64,000 nt of DNA from Holophagaceae bacterium (lineage in GTDB: Bacteria; Acidobacteriota; Holophagae; Holophagales; Holophagaceae). A program made the translations under genes and the position numbers. A model generated the notes under the pieces. That model made no database searches, had not been told where the DNA came from, and was given only the letters and a program-made list of their open reading frames with translations. The stretch lies in NCBI GenBank assembly GCA_025361125.1, contig JANYBM010000140.1, positions 46,474 through 110,473 of the forward strand, read 5' to 3'. Position 1 is the first letter of the stretch; each line of letters starts with the position of its first letter. Below are positions 28,670-38,491 of this stretch, in pieces.

Positions 28670-30340
28670 TCAGCGCAGGGCGACGATGACAAAGAGTTGA
28701 GCAATGACTACGCGTAAGAGCATCGCCAGGGGATAAACGGTGGCGTAGGCCACCGACGGCGCATCGTTTTTGAAGGTCTCGGTCGCGTAGGCGAGGGCTG
28801 GCGGATCGGTCATGCTTCCCGCCAAGAGGCCACAAATTGTCACGTAGTCCAGTTTGTTGACCGACCGGGCCACGATCCCTACGGTCACCAGCGGGATGAT
28901 GGTGATCAGCGCCGCCATCCCCACCCAGGCAAGCCCTTGATGCGAGAAGAGAATCGGGAACAGTCTTTCGCCTGCTTTCAGTCCGACGCAAGCAAGAAAG
29001 AGACAGATCCCGAATTCACGCAGCAACGATTTGGCGGCATTCGGCATATAGACGATTAGCGGCCCCACCTTGGCAATCCGCGACAGAAGGATCGCCACCA
29101 CCAGCGGCCCACCGGCCAAGCCGAGCTTTACCGCGGCCGGCATTCCGATGATCGAGATGGGCCAGGTGCCAAGTACCACTCCGAGGGCGATTCCAACAAA
29201 AATAGGGATCATCTGGGGTTTCTCAAGGTCTCTGAGCGAGTCGCCCAGGCCATGGGAGGCCTGGGCGAGCGCCTGCTCCTCGCCCACCGCCATCAACCGG
29301 TCGCCAAACTGTATCCGCAGCCCCTTAGTCGGTGAGAACTCGACTCCGGACCGGATGACCCGGGTAATGATGACCCCGTATTTTTCATCCAGTTCCAACT
29401 CGTCAAGCTCTTTTCCAACCGCCTCCTTGGTCGTCACGATGATCGGGCGGAACGAGATCTGGCTAGGCAGCGTCGGGAGTTCAAGCTCGCTCACCTTGCC
29501 GATGATGACGCGGAAACCTTCCAGCCTCGCTTCGGTTCCCACTGCGTGAAGAATATCCCCTGATTGGATCGCAGTATCCGGAGTAGCCACCTGCTGCTTA
29601 CCCTGCCGGTAAACCCGGGTGACAACTACGCCAGTGCCGGTCAACTCAACCAGCCGATCAATCTTCAGACCGGCGAGGTTAGGATTCGTCACTTCAAAAT
29701 TGCGGGTAAGGATAGGCTTGATGAGTCGCGTCCTGAGCCGCTCGAATTCCTCGGACTCCTGGTCTGAATCAATGCGGAAAAAGCGTTTCACCAGGTGCAT
29801 CGTCAAGATGATTCCGATGATCCCAAACGGGTAGGCCACGGCATAGCCGACACCGAGGAGCGCAGGTGCGTCGTCCACCACTGGTTTCAAGTCTTTGAAG
29901 GCCTGTTGCGCCGCACCCAGGCTGGGAGTATTGGTCACCGCCCCCGACAGCAGCCCTAAGGCCACCGGGAGCTTCGCTCCCCCGAAGACCACGATCAGGA
30001 TGGTGATCCCGGTCCCCCCCAGGACAATGGCCGCGGCCAGGAGATTGAGCGTCAAGCCTTGCGCCCGAAGCGATGAAACGATACCGGGTCCCACTTGCAG
30101 GCCGATCGCATAGACAAAGAGGACCAGACCAAACTCCCTGGTGAACTCGATGATCTCGGTATTGACCTTGAAACCCAGGTGCCCCGCCAACAGCCCGGCG
30201 AAAAGCACGCCGCCAACGCTCAACGTCACCTTGTAGATACGCACATTCCCCAAGGCCAGTCCTGCACTTATAACCAGGCTGAGGATCAGAAGCCCCTGGG
30301 CCACAGACCCATCCCTGAAGAGCGCAATAAGCCAGTCCAT
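28670..30340 (-). CDS. AspT/YidE/YbjL-type transporter with two TrkA-C domains
   Basis: Duplicated membrane domain (GLLSGAVTNTPSLGAAQQA and GLLAGSMTDPPALAYATETF) flanking TrkA-C-like segments. Start placed at MDWLIALFRDG. Confidence 0.85.
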   Translation of the reverse strand: MDWLIALFRDGSVAQGLLILSLVISAGLALGNVRIYKVTLSVGGVLFAGLLAGHLGFKVNTEIIEFTREFGLVLFVYAIGLQVGPGIVSSLRAQGLTLNLLAAAIVLGGTGITILIVVFGGAKLPVALGLLSGAVTNTPSLGAAQQAFKDLKPVVDDAPALLGVGYAVAYPFGIIGIILTMHLVKRFFRIDSDQESEEFERLRTRLIKPILTRNFEVTNPNLAGLKIDRLVELTGTGVVVTRVYRQGKQQVATPDTAIQSGDILHAVGTEARLEGFRVIIGKVSELELPTLPSQISFRPIIVTTKEAVGKELDELELDEKYGVIITRVIRSGVEFSPTKGLRIQFGDRLMAVGEEQALAQASHGLGDSLRDLEKPQMIPIFVGIALGVVLGTWPISIIGMPAAVKLGLAGGPLVVAILLSRIAKVGPLIVYMPNAAKSLLREFGICLFLACVGLKAGERLFPILFSHQGLAWVGMAALITIIPLVTVGIVARSVNKLDYVTICGLLAGSMTDPPALAYATETFKNDAPSVAYATVYPLAMLLRVVIAQLFVIVALR

Positions 30341-30611
30341 CTGGACTCCCTGTGGCCCGTCACTGAGGTGAGGGCGCAACCTGATGATAGTCCGACTTAT
30401 CCTATGCGGTATCAAGCCTCAGAAAACCCATCCGGTGACTGCAAACCTTGCTATGACGAGCCACACCGTGACTCTCCCCGCTGATTCTTAGGCGGATGAT
30501 AAGAGAGTGTATTGACGGAAATCACGCGACAATGAACCGAACATGGAAAAGCGCTGGAGACGATCCACGCCGAAAAGACCCGCAGTGGCCTTTTGATCCG
30601 AGGGGCGTCCC

Positions 30612-31067
30612 ATGAACCTCCATTCTTTTTTACTGAAAAGCAGGCAGGACATTCTTGATGCCGCGGTTGAATCGGTGCAGCGTGCCCGACTTGAGCACTA
30701 TGAAAAGGCTGGGAGCGACCAGATCCATCAGCGGCTCGACAACCTCTACTCACTGACCCTCAACGCACTGGCGGAGCGCAATCTGGCCCCCATGGTGGCC
30801 CATGCCAACGCAGTGGCTCAAGAACGTTTTGAAGGAGGTTTTGACCTGGCCGAGGTGCAAACCGCGTTCAATGTGCTGGAGGAAGTGATCTGGCTGCGCA
30901 TCCTCAAATATTTGCCCTCCACTGAACATGCCGAGGCACTGGGACTGGTGGGTACGATTCTCGGGGCCGGCAAAGACGCCCTGGCCCGAAAGTACGTCTC
31001 CCTTGCCACCCAGACCCACGCGCCGTCACTGAACCTTCGGGCTCTCTTCTCCGGCACCGAAGGGTGA
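30612..31067 (+). CDS. Small RsbR/RsbRD N-terminal-like helical domain protein
   Basis: LLKSRQDILDAAVESVQ ... GFDLAEVQTAFNVLEEVIWLRI matches the look of RsbRD_N-type sensory domains; 151 aa stand-alone. Confidence 0.55.
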   Translation: MNLHSFLLKSRQDILDAAVESVQRARLEHYEKAGSDQIHQRLDNLYSLTLNALAERNLAPMVAHANAVAQERFEGGFDLAEVQTAFNVLEEVIWLRILKYLPSTEHAEALGLVGTILGAGKDALARKYVSLATQTHAPSLNLRALFSGTEG

Positions 31068-31085
31068 CGGCAACTAGTGCTTGTC

Positions 31086-31349
31086 TTAACCGCGGTGTTC
31101 GCCCCGGTCGCGCTTATTGTGTTTGGCGTGGCCCCTGTGGCGGCCACGGTTGCGGTGGACATCCCGCTCTTCTCGGCGCTCGGTGCGATGACCCTCCCGA
31201 GGGCCACGCGGCGCCGGAGCCACATGCCCGGGACGCGGCTGCTTGGTGATCCCGAGCGGATCAGGCAGGTTCAAAGGATTGGGTAGCTGAGCAAACAGAA
31301 GCGATCCGCCGAAGACTAAAGTGGCGAGGGTTCGGACAAGGTGGGTCAT
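31086..31349 (-). CDS. Small predicted secreted Arg/His-rich protein
   Basis: Signal peptide MTHLVRTLATLVFGGSLLFAQ followed by RPGHVAPAPRGPREGHRTERREERDVHRNRGRHRGHAKHNKRDRGEHRG. Confidence 0.55.
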   Translation of the reverse strand: MTHLVRTLATLVFGGSLLFAQLPNPLNLPDPLGITKQPRPGHVAPAPRGPREGHRTERREERDVHRNRGRHRGHAKHNKRDRGEHRG

Positions 31350-31455
31350 GGGTCCTCCATGGGTGGGGCTGTGAAAGGTCTGCTGGAATACGCCCTATGA
31401 AGGATTAACTCTAACCGCCTGTGGGAACCTGGAGCGGTGCCAAGTGGGCTGGTGC

Positions 31456-32448
31456 TCAGGTGTGCTGCGATCCCAGGTGTACGGTGAGGCGCGCCAGGCC
31501 TGCGGCCACCGTGACCAAAGGCGTGTAACCAAGATCCCTCCGAGCCGCGGAGATGTCGTACCAATGGGCTGTGGCGAGTTGCCTGGCCAGGAAGCGCGTC
31601 ATCATCGGTTCGTCGGAGCGTCCCAGGATACGCCAGATGAATTCCATGGCGGCGCCTAGGGCGTAAGCGGCACGCGGTGATATGGATTTTTCGCAGGGCG
31701 GCAGGCCGCCAGCCTTCAGAATGCCGTTGATGAGCTCTCGCTGGGGCATGGGCTCGCCCTGGGTTATGAAGTAAGCCTTCCCGGCGCAAGCTGAGCCAGG
31801 GGCAAGGCGATCGAGGGCCAGCAGGTGCGAGTGGGCAGCACTGTCTATGAAAACGGAATCAATGAGTTTGGTACCGCCGCCCACCAGGCGAAGGCGCCCC
31901 GCTTTGCCCCTTGCCAGGATGCGCGCGACCAGCTGGGGATCCCCAGGCCCCCAGATCAAGTGAGGGCGCAGCGCTACCGTGGCGAGGTCAGGCCCATTCG
32001 CGGAGAGTGCCAGTCGCTCGGCTTCCGCCTTGGTGGCGGGATAGGGGCTTTCGAAATGCGTGGCGATGGGCTCACTTTCATCCACGCCCTCCACGTCGCC
32101 GCCCGTGTGGATCACCGAAGGCGTACTGGTATAAACAAGACGTTGGATCCCATTGCGGTGGCAGGCCTCGATGACGTTTTTTGTGCCGACGACATTGGCG
32201 CGATGATACTCAGCGAACGCCCCCCAGACGCCCGCCTTGGCACCGATGTGGACGATCGCATCGCAGCCCTTCGCCGCCGCACAAACGGATTCGAGATCTG
32301 CGAGATCCGCCCGCACAACATCCACCCCCAAGTCTCTCAGCGCAGGCACATCGCTTCGTTGCAGCGAGCGCACCGAGTCGCCCCGTGCATTCAACTGGCG
32401 GATCACGGCACTCCCCAGAAAGCCGCCACCCCCGGTGACCAGAATCAT
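31456..32448 (-). CDS. oleD: 2-alkyl-3-oxoalkanoate reductase-like SDR/epimerase (OleD)
   Basis: Extended SDR: ILVTGGGGFLGSAVIRQL, YxxxK as YPATKAEAERL; ATGA overlap with oleC; genomic context oleABC. Confidence 0.85.
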   Translation of the reverse strand: MILVTGGGGFLGSAVIRQLNARGDSVRSLQRSDVPALRDLGVDVVRADLADLESVCAAAKGCDAIVHIGAKAGVWGAFAEYHRANVVGTKNVIEACHRNGIQRLVYTSTPSVIHTGGDVEGVDESEPIATHFESPYPATKAEAERLALSANGPDLATVALRPHLIWGPGDPQLVARILARGKAGRLRLVGGGTKLIDSVFIDSAAHSHLLALDRLAPGSACAGKAYFITQGEPMPQRELINGILKAGGLPPCEKSISPRAAYALGAAMEFIWRILGRSDEPMMTRFLARQLATAHWYDISAARRDLGYTPLVTVAAGLARLTVHLGSQHT

Positions 32449-34127
32449 GAGAATTTTCCTTGGACCCAAACCGTCAATTTCTCGCGGCCAATCTTGGCGT
32501 TATGGCGGATATCCACGGGAAAACCCGGATGCACCATGAAGTGCGTGATGCCGCGTGTATGGGTGAAATTCGCGCCCATTTTTTTAAGGGCTTCAAATAA
32601 ATCCTGATCCGGGAGCTCGGAATGTTCGTCCGTGTCTGGATCCCGTTCGATGAGCAGTACCGGTACTTTCATGCCGCCGATGAGCGCACCCACCAGCGCC
32701 GTCCGAAACACTCCCACCTGGGTGTTGAAGATTTCTTCCACCGGCGCCGAATAAAGCGTCATATCGGTCAGTTCCACGCGATGGGATTTGCGGCCGCAGA
32801 ACCAAAGCCTACCTTCCGCATCGAAATAGCCCACATCGCCCATGCGATGTACGATGGTGCCGTCTCGTCTGGTCTTGGCCAGTCGGGTGGCCTCGGGCCG
32901 ACCATAGTAGCTGGCGGTTACGGTGGGGCCCGACACGGTTATTTCGCCCACCTTGCCAATGGGCATTTCTCTAACCTGGGACCAGTCTTCCAGGGGCTCG
33001 TCGGTGATTCCGATGATGCGCACATCATTGGGAGCTACGACGTGGCCCACACACACACCCGCACCCCGATCCGTCAGCTCCCGCGTTTCCCGCAGGATGT
33101 CGCGGCTACTGATGCTTGAAACTGGCAGCACCTCGGTCGCGCCGTAGGGCGTGTGGATTTCCGCGTCCGGCGAAAGCATTTTATGCATTCGTTCCAAGGT
33201 GGCGGCTTGTACGGGTGCGCCCGCGGTGAGGATGCGCTTCACCGTTGGCCACGTCACACCGTGCTTCACGCCATGGCGCCCGACGGTGGCCAACAACGCA
33301 GGCGATGCGAAGACATTCGTCACGCCCCAGTCTTCGATGGCGGCCCGGATCTTTTCGGGGTCCACTTGAGCTGGGCGCGTGAAATCCATGTCAGGCACGA
33401 CCGTGGTCATGCCCAGCGCAGGATCGAACAGCGCGAAAAGCGGGAAAGTCGGGAGGTCAATCTCACCGGGTTGGATGCCATAGGTATCACGGATGAGGGC
33501 CACCTGGGCCATGAAATGTCCGTGGGTGTAGACCACGCCCTTGGCGATACCGGTGCTGCCGCTGGTGAACAGAATGGCGGCGGTTTCCTCTTCCCTGGTG
33601 TCTTCTAACAGCGGGTCTTCATGCTTTCCCGCAGGTGCGATCTGGCCTAGAGTCTTGCCGCCCCAGAACCAGCGTGAACCTACGGTGATGTTGTGGCGGA
33701 TGGAGCCGCGTCCCCAACCCAACAGCACGCGGGCGGCGTGGGCGGTGGGGATGCCGATGAAGGCTTCGGGTTCAGCCTCCCGCAGACAGGTTTTGAGCTG
33801 GCTCACACCCAGGCCTGGATCAATCATCACCGGCACGATGCCCGCCTTGAAGAGGGCGAAAGTCAACGCGAAGAATTCGAGGCTTGGCTTCACCATCAGC
33901 ACCGTGCGCATACCGCGCTTGAGACCATGTCGGTGCAACCCCGCGGCGATCTGGTCACTACGCTGGTCCAACTCACGATAGGTCAAGTGCGAATAGGTTC
34001 GCTTACCCTTCAAATCCACACCACTCGGGAACACCACAGCCAACGTATCGGGCTGCTGGCGGGCCATGCGGGGCAACCAGGAGGCGATGTTAGAAGATTC
34101 AAGAGGGAAGGATTCTGGATGTGTCAT
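32445..34127 (-). CDS. oleC: AMP-dependent synthetase/beta-lactone synthetase (OleC)
   Basis: AMP-binding P-loop ILFTSGSTGIAKGVVYTHGHF, TPYGATEVLPVSSI, MGDVGYFDAEGRLWFCGRKSHRV; context between OleB and OleD. Confidence 0.87.
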   Translation of the reverse strand: MTHPESFPLESSNIASWLPRMARQQPDTLAVVFPSGVDLKGKRTYSHLTYRELDQRSDQIAAGLHRHGLKRGMRTVLMVKPSLEFFALTFALFKAGIVPVMIDPGLGVSQLKTCLREAEPEAFIGIPTAHAARVLLGWGRGSIRHNITVGSRWFWGGKTLGQIAPAGKHEDPLLEDTREEETAAILFTSGSTGIAKGVVYTHGHFMAQVALIRDTYGIQPGEIDLPTFPLFALFDPALGMTTVVPDMDFTRPAQVDPEKIRAAIEDWGVTNVFASPALLATVGRHGVKHGVTWPTVKRILTAGAPVQAATLERMHKMLSPDAEIHTPYGATEVLPVSSISSRDILRETRELTDRGAGVCVGHVVAPNDVRIIGITDEPLEDWSQVREMPIGKVGEITVSGPTVTASYYGRPEATRLAKTRRDGTIVHRMGDVGYFDAEGRLWFCGRKSHRVELTDMTLYSAPVEEIFNTQVGVFRTALVGALIGGMKVPVLLIERDPDTDEHSELPDQDLFEALKKMGANFTHTRGITHFMVHPGFPVDIRHNAKIGREKLTVWVQGKFS

Positions 34128-34139
34128 CGGTCGGCTTCG

Positions 34140-35030
34140 TCAAGAATGGCTGGATCGAACGAAATCGGCAATCAAAGGGATCACCTCATCCGCGGCGTCT
34201 TCCAGCACATAGTGTCCCGCATCCGCCAGATAGCGCAGCTTGGCTTTCGGCAACGATTCGCGCCACTGGGCCAGGAAATCATTATCGAAGACGAAATCTT
34301 TTCCACCCCACACAATGAGCGCAGGCAAGGCTTGAAAAAGGTCAAGGTTGCCTGCCACATGATGCACCAGCGCATACGAACGATCACGCAAATGGAGTGG
34401 AATGTCCTGCACGAAGCGCAAGGTTGCGATGCGATTTGCCCAAGAATCGTAGGGCGCGCGGTAGGCAGCGGAAATTTCAGGTGGCATTCGATGACGGGTA
34501 CAACCCACCCGCGCAGTGCCCCTGGCGAAAGCATTGAAGCCGCGCACGAGAACCGCGCCCAGCGGTGTTCGGGCCAGTTTCAGAAGCCACGGCAGTGGCT
34601 TGCCCGCAGGCAGCGGAAAGGCCGCGGAGTTCAGGATCACCAATCGCGCCACCTGCTCTGGATGCCGGATCGCCCAGCCCATACCGATCATGCCGCCCCA
34701 ATCATGAAGCACCAGGGTCAGCGGTTCAGAAAAATTCAAGGAAGCCACCAGAGCTTCCAAGTCATCAATGCGCTGGGCCAGAGTGTAGTCATAGGATGCG
34801 TCTTCAGGCTTGTCGGACAACCCCATTCCGATATGATCCGGTGCGATGCAGCGGTGGGTTGCCCGGAGCGCGAGCAGCAGATTGCGGTAATAGAAGGACC
34901 AGGACGGGTTGCCATGCACCATGAGCACCGGCGGGCCGCTGCCTTCATCCACAAAATGCATCCGCAGGCCTGCTCCGCGATCGAAATAATGCGGAGTGAA
35001 GGGGTAAAGCGCCGGGTCGAAAGGTCTCAC
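34140..35030 (-). CDS. oleB: Alpha/beta hydrolase, beta-lactone decarboxylase (OleB)
   Basis: Haloalkane dehalogenase-like fold: VMVHGNPSWSFYYRNLL, nucleophile elbow LVLHDWGGMIGMGWA; context. Confidence 0.85.
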   Translation of the reverse strand: MRPFDPALYPFTPHYFDRGAGLRMHFVDEGSGPPVLMVHGNPSWSFYYRNLLLALRATHRCIAPDHIGMGLSDKPEDASYDYTLAQRIDDLEALVASLNFSEPLTLVLHDWGGMIGMGWAIRHPEQVARLVILNSAAFPLPAGKPLPWLLKLARTPLGAVLVRGFNAFARGTARVGCTRHRMPPEISAAYRAPYDSWANRIATLRFVQDIPLHLRDRSYALVHHVAGNLDLFQALPALIVWGGKDFVFDNDFLAQWRESLPKAKLRYLADAGHYVLEDAADEVIPLIADFVRSSHS

Positions 35031-35054
35031 TGTTTCACCATGCGAGTACCAATT

Positions 35055-36071
35055 TCACCAGACGACTTCGGCCATGCTGCAATTCAGCCCCGACCCGATG
35101 CCCATGAGTGCCACGCGATTGCCCTTGCTCAGGCGGCCGGATTCTGCGGCCTTGGACAACACGATGGGCACCGAGGCGGGTCCTATATTTCCAAACTCGG
35201 GGAAGATGGCCATGACCTTTTTGGAATCCAGCCCCAAAATCTGGCATAGCATCGCGGTGTGCGTGCCACTGACTTGGTGCAGTACGAATTCATTGACGTT
35301 GTCCCCGTCCCAGCCGAAGGCCGCCTTGGCCTCGATATAGGTTTCGGTGGCGAGCCCCAAACCTGCCAAAAGCAGTGCCTTGGCATCGGTGCGCATTTCA
35401 TCCACTTGGCCTTTGCAAAGGCCACTGTGCTGGGTGGCGGCACGGTTCACCACGCCCAGAAAGCGATGGCCAGCGGGCGCCAGATCCGAGCGGGACATCA
35501 CCATCGCCGCGGCGCCGGACCCCAAGGTCAGCGTGGCGAACTGGCTGCGGAATTCTTCCTCTGTGGTGTCGGCGCTTTGCAGCCGCTGGATGGTGGCGTC
35601 CTGCACGAACCGCGCGCTTTCTCCGTTGACGATGAGGCCATAGTCGATCTGCCCCCGCTCGATCATGTTGCCCACCACTTGCATCGCGCTCATGAAGGCT
35701 AGACAAGCGTTGCCCAAGTCGAAGTTCAGGCACTCCGAGGACAACCCAAGGCGGTTGTGCACGAGGCAGGCCGTGGAAGGTTCGATATAGTCGCGGCAGA
35801 CCGACGTATTCACGATGATGCCGATTCGGGAGCGATCAATGCCTGCCAATTCGATGGCTTTCTCACCAGCCAGGGCCGCCACTTCGCTGGGCTGGACTCC
35901 CGGATCCCAATAGCGGCGGGCCACGATGCCCGAGGCGCTTTCCAGCAGATCAGGCCGCATGCCCAGACGTTCCAGGGTGGGAGCGAGACGCGCGCACATA
36001 TCGGCAGAGGTCACCCGATGGGGGGCGTCCACATGGCCAAGGCTTAGGATCGAGACATTCTTGAATTGCAT
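35055..36071 (-). CDS. oleA: Thiolase-superfamily acyl-CoA condensing enzyme (OleA, KASIII-like)
   Basis: Active-site Cys in LNFDLGNACLAFMSAMQV; VLHQVSGTHT; GIGSGLNCSMAEVVW C-terminus; first gene of the ole set. Confidence 0.87.
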   Translation of the reverse strand: MQFKNVSILSLGHVDAPHRVTSADMCARLAPTLERLGMRPDLLESASGIVARRYWDPGVQPSEVAALAGEKAIELAGIDRSRIGIIVNTSVCRDYIEPSTACLVHNRLGLSSECLNFDLGNACLAFMSAMQVVGNMIERGQIDYGLIVNGESARFVQDATIQRLQSADTTEEEFRSQFATLTLGSGAAAMVMSRSDLAPAGHRFLGVVNRAATQHSGLCKGQVDEMRTDAKALLLAGLGLATETYIEAKAAFGWDGDNVNEFVLHQVSGTHTAMLCQILGLDSKKVMAIFPEFGNIGPASVPIVLSKAAESGRLSKGNRVALMGIGSGLNCSMAEVVW

Positions 36072-36145
36072 GGGCCGTCCGAAGGCTAAGGAACCGGGTG
36101 TCTGCCTTCAAGGCATCAGGACCAAGGTTCCTGGAGGTGAAATCG

Positions 36146-36319
36146 ATGAAGCAGTTCAAGTGGCTTTACAGCGCCGCTCCCCGTGGAGGGTGGCAGGTCA
36201 AGGACTCGCACCTGTCTTCCCAGTCTACCGGACAACCCACGGGCGTGAAGAGCCTCTACCGGAACGAAGTTGTCTTGACTGTGTTGAATAAGCTTCCGTC
36301 AACCAGTCCAGCAGAGTAG
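36146..36319 (+). CDS. Candidate small ORF (57 aa) with strong Shine-Dalgarno, unknown function
   Basis: GGAGGTGA at 36133-36140 followed by ATG at 36146: MKQFKWLYSAAPRGGWQVKDSHLSSQSTGQPTGVKSLYRNEVVLTVLNKLPSTSPAE; sits in the oleA-nagA divergent gap. Confidence 0.3.
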   Translation: MKQFKWLYSAAPRGGWQVKDSHLSSQSTGQPTGVKSLYRNEVVLTVLNKLPSTSPAE

Positions 36320-36354
36320 GCATAATAGGCTTTCACCTGGACAATTGAATCAAG

Positions 36355-37488
36355 ATGGCAGAGCTGACGCACTTTAAGGGCCATGTACTCACACCTAGTG
36401 GGTTCCTTTCGGGGGTGCTTGAAATCGCCCGGGGTGGCCGGATCGCCCGGGTGGAAGGAACACCCGTCGAGGAAGACCAGGTGAGGCAGGGGGACTCCCC
36501 GATCATCCTCCCGGGATTCATTGACCTGCACGTGCATGGGGGTGGCGGTCACGACATTATGGACGGCGGGGAAGCGGCGGCCCAGGTAGCGAGATTCCAT
36601 GCCCTGCATGGCACCACAGCACTCGCCGCGACGACCATGACAGCTCCCGTGGAGGATCTTGAAGCCGCCTTCCGGGGCTTGGCCCCTTTTGTTCACAAGC
36701 GTCCCGAGCGGGGTGCCAGGGTGCTCGGAGTGCATCTGGAGGGGCCTTACATCAATCGCGAACGGCTCGGGGCACAACCTGACCACACCCGCCCCATGGC
36801 CCTGGAAGAGCTTCGGTTTCTGCATGGCATCGCCCCCATCCTCCTGATCACGCTTGCACCAGAAATACCCGCCAACCGGCTGGCCATCCGAGAACTGCTG
36901 GCCGAAGGCATCCGCGTGCAACTGGGCCACACCCAAGGCACCTATGAGGACGCGGTGGAGGCTATCCGTTTAGGTGCCAGCGGCTTCACGCACCTCTTCA
37001 ATGCCATGCCCGGACTGCACCACCGTAATCCGGGAGTCGTGGGCGCGGCCTTCGCGCATGCGGAATACGCCGAGATCATCCCGGATCTGCTGCACGTGCA
37101 TCCCGGCGCGATCCTCGCGGCGCTGCGCGCGATCCCACGGTTGTATTGCGTAACGGATTCCACCGCCGCCGCAGGTATGCCCGATGGCGAATACCAACTC
37201 GGCCGCCACACAGTGACCAAGTGCCTCGGCGGCGTCCGCCTTCCCGATGGAACCCTAGCGGGTTCGGCGCTCACCATGGACCAGGCGCTTCGCAATCTCG
37301 CAGACACCTTAGGCCTGGGCCTCGCAGTAGCATCCAGATGCCTTGCCACGAACGCCGCGGACCATCTTGGCCTGCAGGAGCGTGGCCGGTTGCTGCAGGG
37401 CGCATGGGCCGACGCGGTGGTGCTGGACAGGGACCTTGCGGTTCGCGGGGTCATTTTAGAAGGAGCATGGTTTGACCCACATGCTTGA
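36355..37488 (+). CDS. nagA: N-acetylglucosamine-6-phosphate deacetylase
   Basis: PGFIDLHVHGGGGHDIMDG, LGVHLEGPYIN, GATHLFNAM-like SGFTHLFNAMPGLHHRNPG, VTDSTAAAGMPDGEY. Confidence 0.93.
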   Translation: MAELTHFKGHVLTPSGFLSGVLEIARGGRIARVEGTPVEEDQVRQGDSPIILPGFIDLHVHGGGGHDIMDGGEAAAQVARFHALHGTTALAATTMTAPVEDLEAAFRGLAPFVHKRPERGARVLGVHLEGPYINRERLGAQPDHTRPMALEELRFLHGIAPILLITLAPEIPANRLAIRELLAEGIRVQLGHTQGTYEDAVEAIRLGASGFTHLFNAMPGLHHRNPGVVGAAFAHAEYAEIIPDLLHVHPGAILAALRAIPRLYCVTDSTAAAGMPDGEYQLGRHTVTKCLGGVRLPDGTLAGSALTMDQALRNLADTLGLGLAVASRCLATNAADHLGLQERGRLLQGAWADAVVLDRDLAVRGVILEGAWFDPHA

Positions 37489-38491
37489 TGAAGCCCGCGA
37501 AGCTCCGGCTGCAATAGCTCGGTTGCTGGAGTCCGACAATGAGGAATATCACGCGCTCGGTGCCTTTCTAAGGGTGCATCCCCCCACGGGAATCCTCACC
37601 CTGGCACGTGGTAGTTCAGACTATGCGGCTCAGCATACGGCCTATCAGATCATGGCGCGCCTGGGTCACCTGGTGACCTCACTGCCCATGTCGCTGGTGA
37701 CGCTCTACCATGCCAACCTGGCTCATCCAAGGCTACTCGTGATGGCCTTCTCCCAATCCGGGCAGAGCCCGGACCTCGTGGATCCCATGCGCTACTTCAC
37801 CGAGAATGGCGCGACCACGGTGGCCTTGGTGAATGACCCCACATCGCCCCTTGCCCACGAAGCCACTCGGGTATTCCCGCTCTGCTCCGGCGAGGAACAC
37901 AGCATCGCCGCCACCAAGACGTTCATCGCCCAACTCGTAGCGGGGGCTAAGATCGTCGCAGGTTGGGAAGAGGACCCGGCGTTCAGCGCAGGACTCACCC
38001 ACCTGCCGGACGCCCTGGAACGCGCCGTTTCGGCTGATTGGTCCATGGGTGTGGAAGCGCTGGCTGGTGTGGACCGGCTATTTGTTCTGGGAAGAGGGCC
38101 AGGTCTCGCCATCGCCATGGAGGCGGCGCTCAAGTTGAAGGAGACCTGCGGAATCCAGGCAGAGGCCTTTTCGGGAGCGGAAGTCCAGCATGGCCCCATG
38201 GCGATCGTGGCGGACGGATTCCCGGTCATCGTCTTCGCCCCACGCGGTCCGGCTCAAGCTGGGCTGATCGCCCTGGCACACACCCTTCAGGAAAGAGGCG
38301 CGCGGGTGCTCCTCGCCGCTCCCCCAGACGTTTCTGGCGTAGCGCTTCCGTTAATACCAGCGCCACATCCGGAGTTGGACACCATCACCGCGATTCAGAG
38401 CTTCTACCCCATGGTCGAGGCTCTCTCCCGAGCGAGGGGGTATGATCCAGACCACCCGCCCCGCCTTTCCAAAGTGACCAGAACCCGGTGA
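37472..38491 (+). CDS. SIS-domain sugar-phosphate isomerase, NagB-II/GlmS-like glucosamine-6-phosphate deaminase
   Basis: LARGSSDYAAQHTAYQIM, AFSQSGQSPDLV, ALKLKETCGIQAEAFSGAEVQHGPMAI; lies between nagA and murQ. Confidence 0.85.
   Translation: MTHMLDEAREAPAAIARLLESDNEEYHALGAFLRVHPPTGILTLARGSSDYAAQHTAYQIMARLGHLVTSLPMSLVTLYHANLAHPRLLVMAFSQSGQSPDLVDPMRYFTENGATTVALVNDPTSPLAHEATRVFPLCSGEEHSIAATKTFIAQLVAGAKIVAGWEEDPAFSAGLTHLPDALERAVSADWSMGVEALAGVDRLFVLGRGPGLAIAMEAALKLKETCGIQAEAFSGAEVQHGPMAIVADGFPVIVFAPRGPAQAGLIALAHTLQERGARVLLAAPPDVSGVALPLIPAPHPELDTITAIQSFYPMVEALSRARGYDPDHPPRLSKVTRTR

Noticed and set aside
33693-35249. 518-aa + strand ORF antisense to oleC/oleB
   Set aside because: Shadow ORF in a GC-rich region; His/Gln/Arg-rich with no recognisable motifs, while the opposite strand encodes clear OleC and OleB.
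36150-36260. Possible tRNA or tRNA remnant in the oleA-nagA gap (GACAGGTGCGAGTCCTTGACC on the minus strand looks a little like a T-arm)
   Set aside because: T-stem does not pair properly and no acceptor/anticodon arms could be built.
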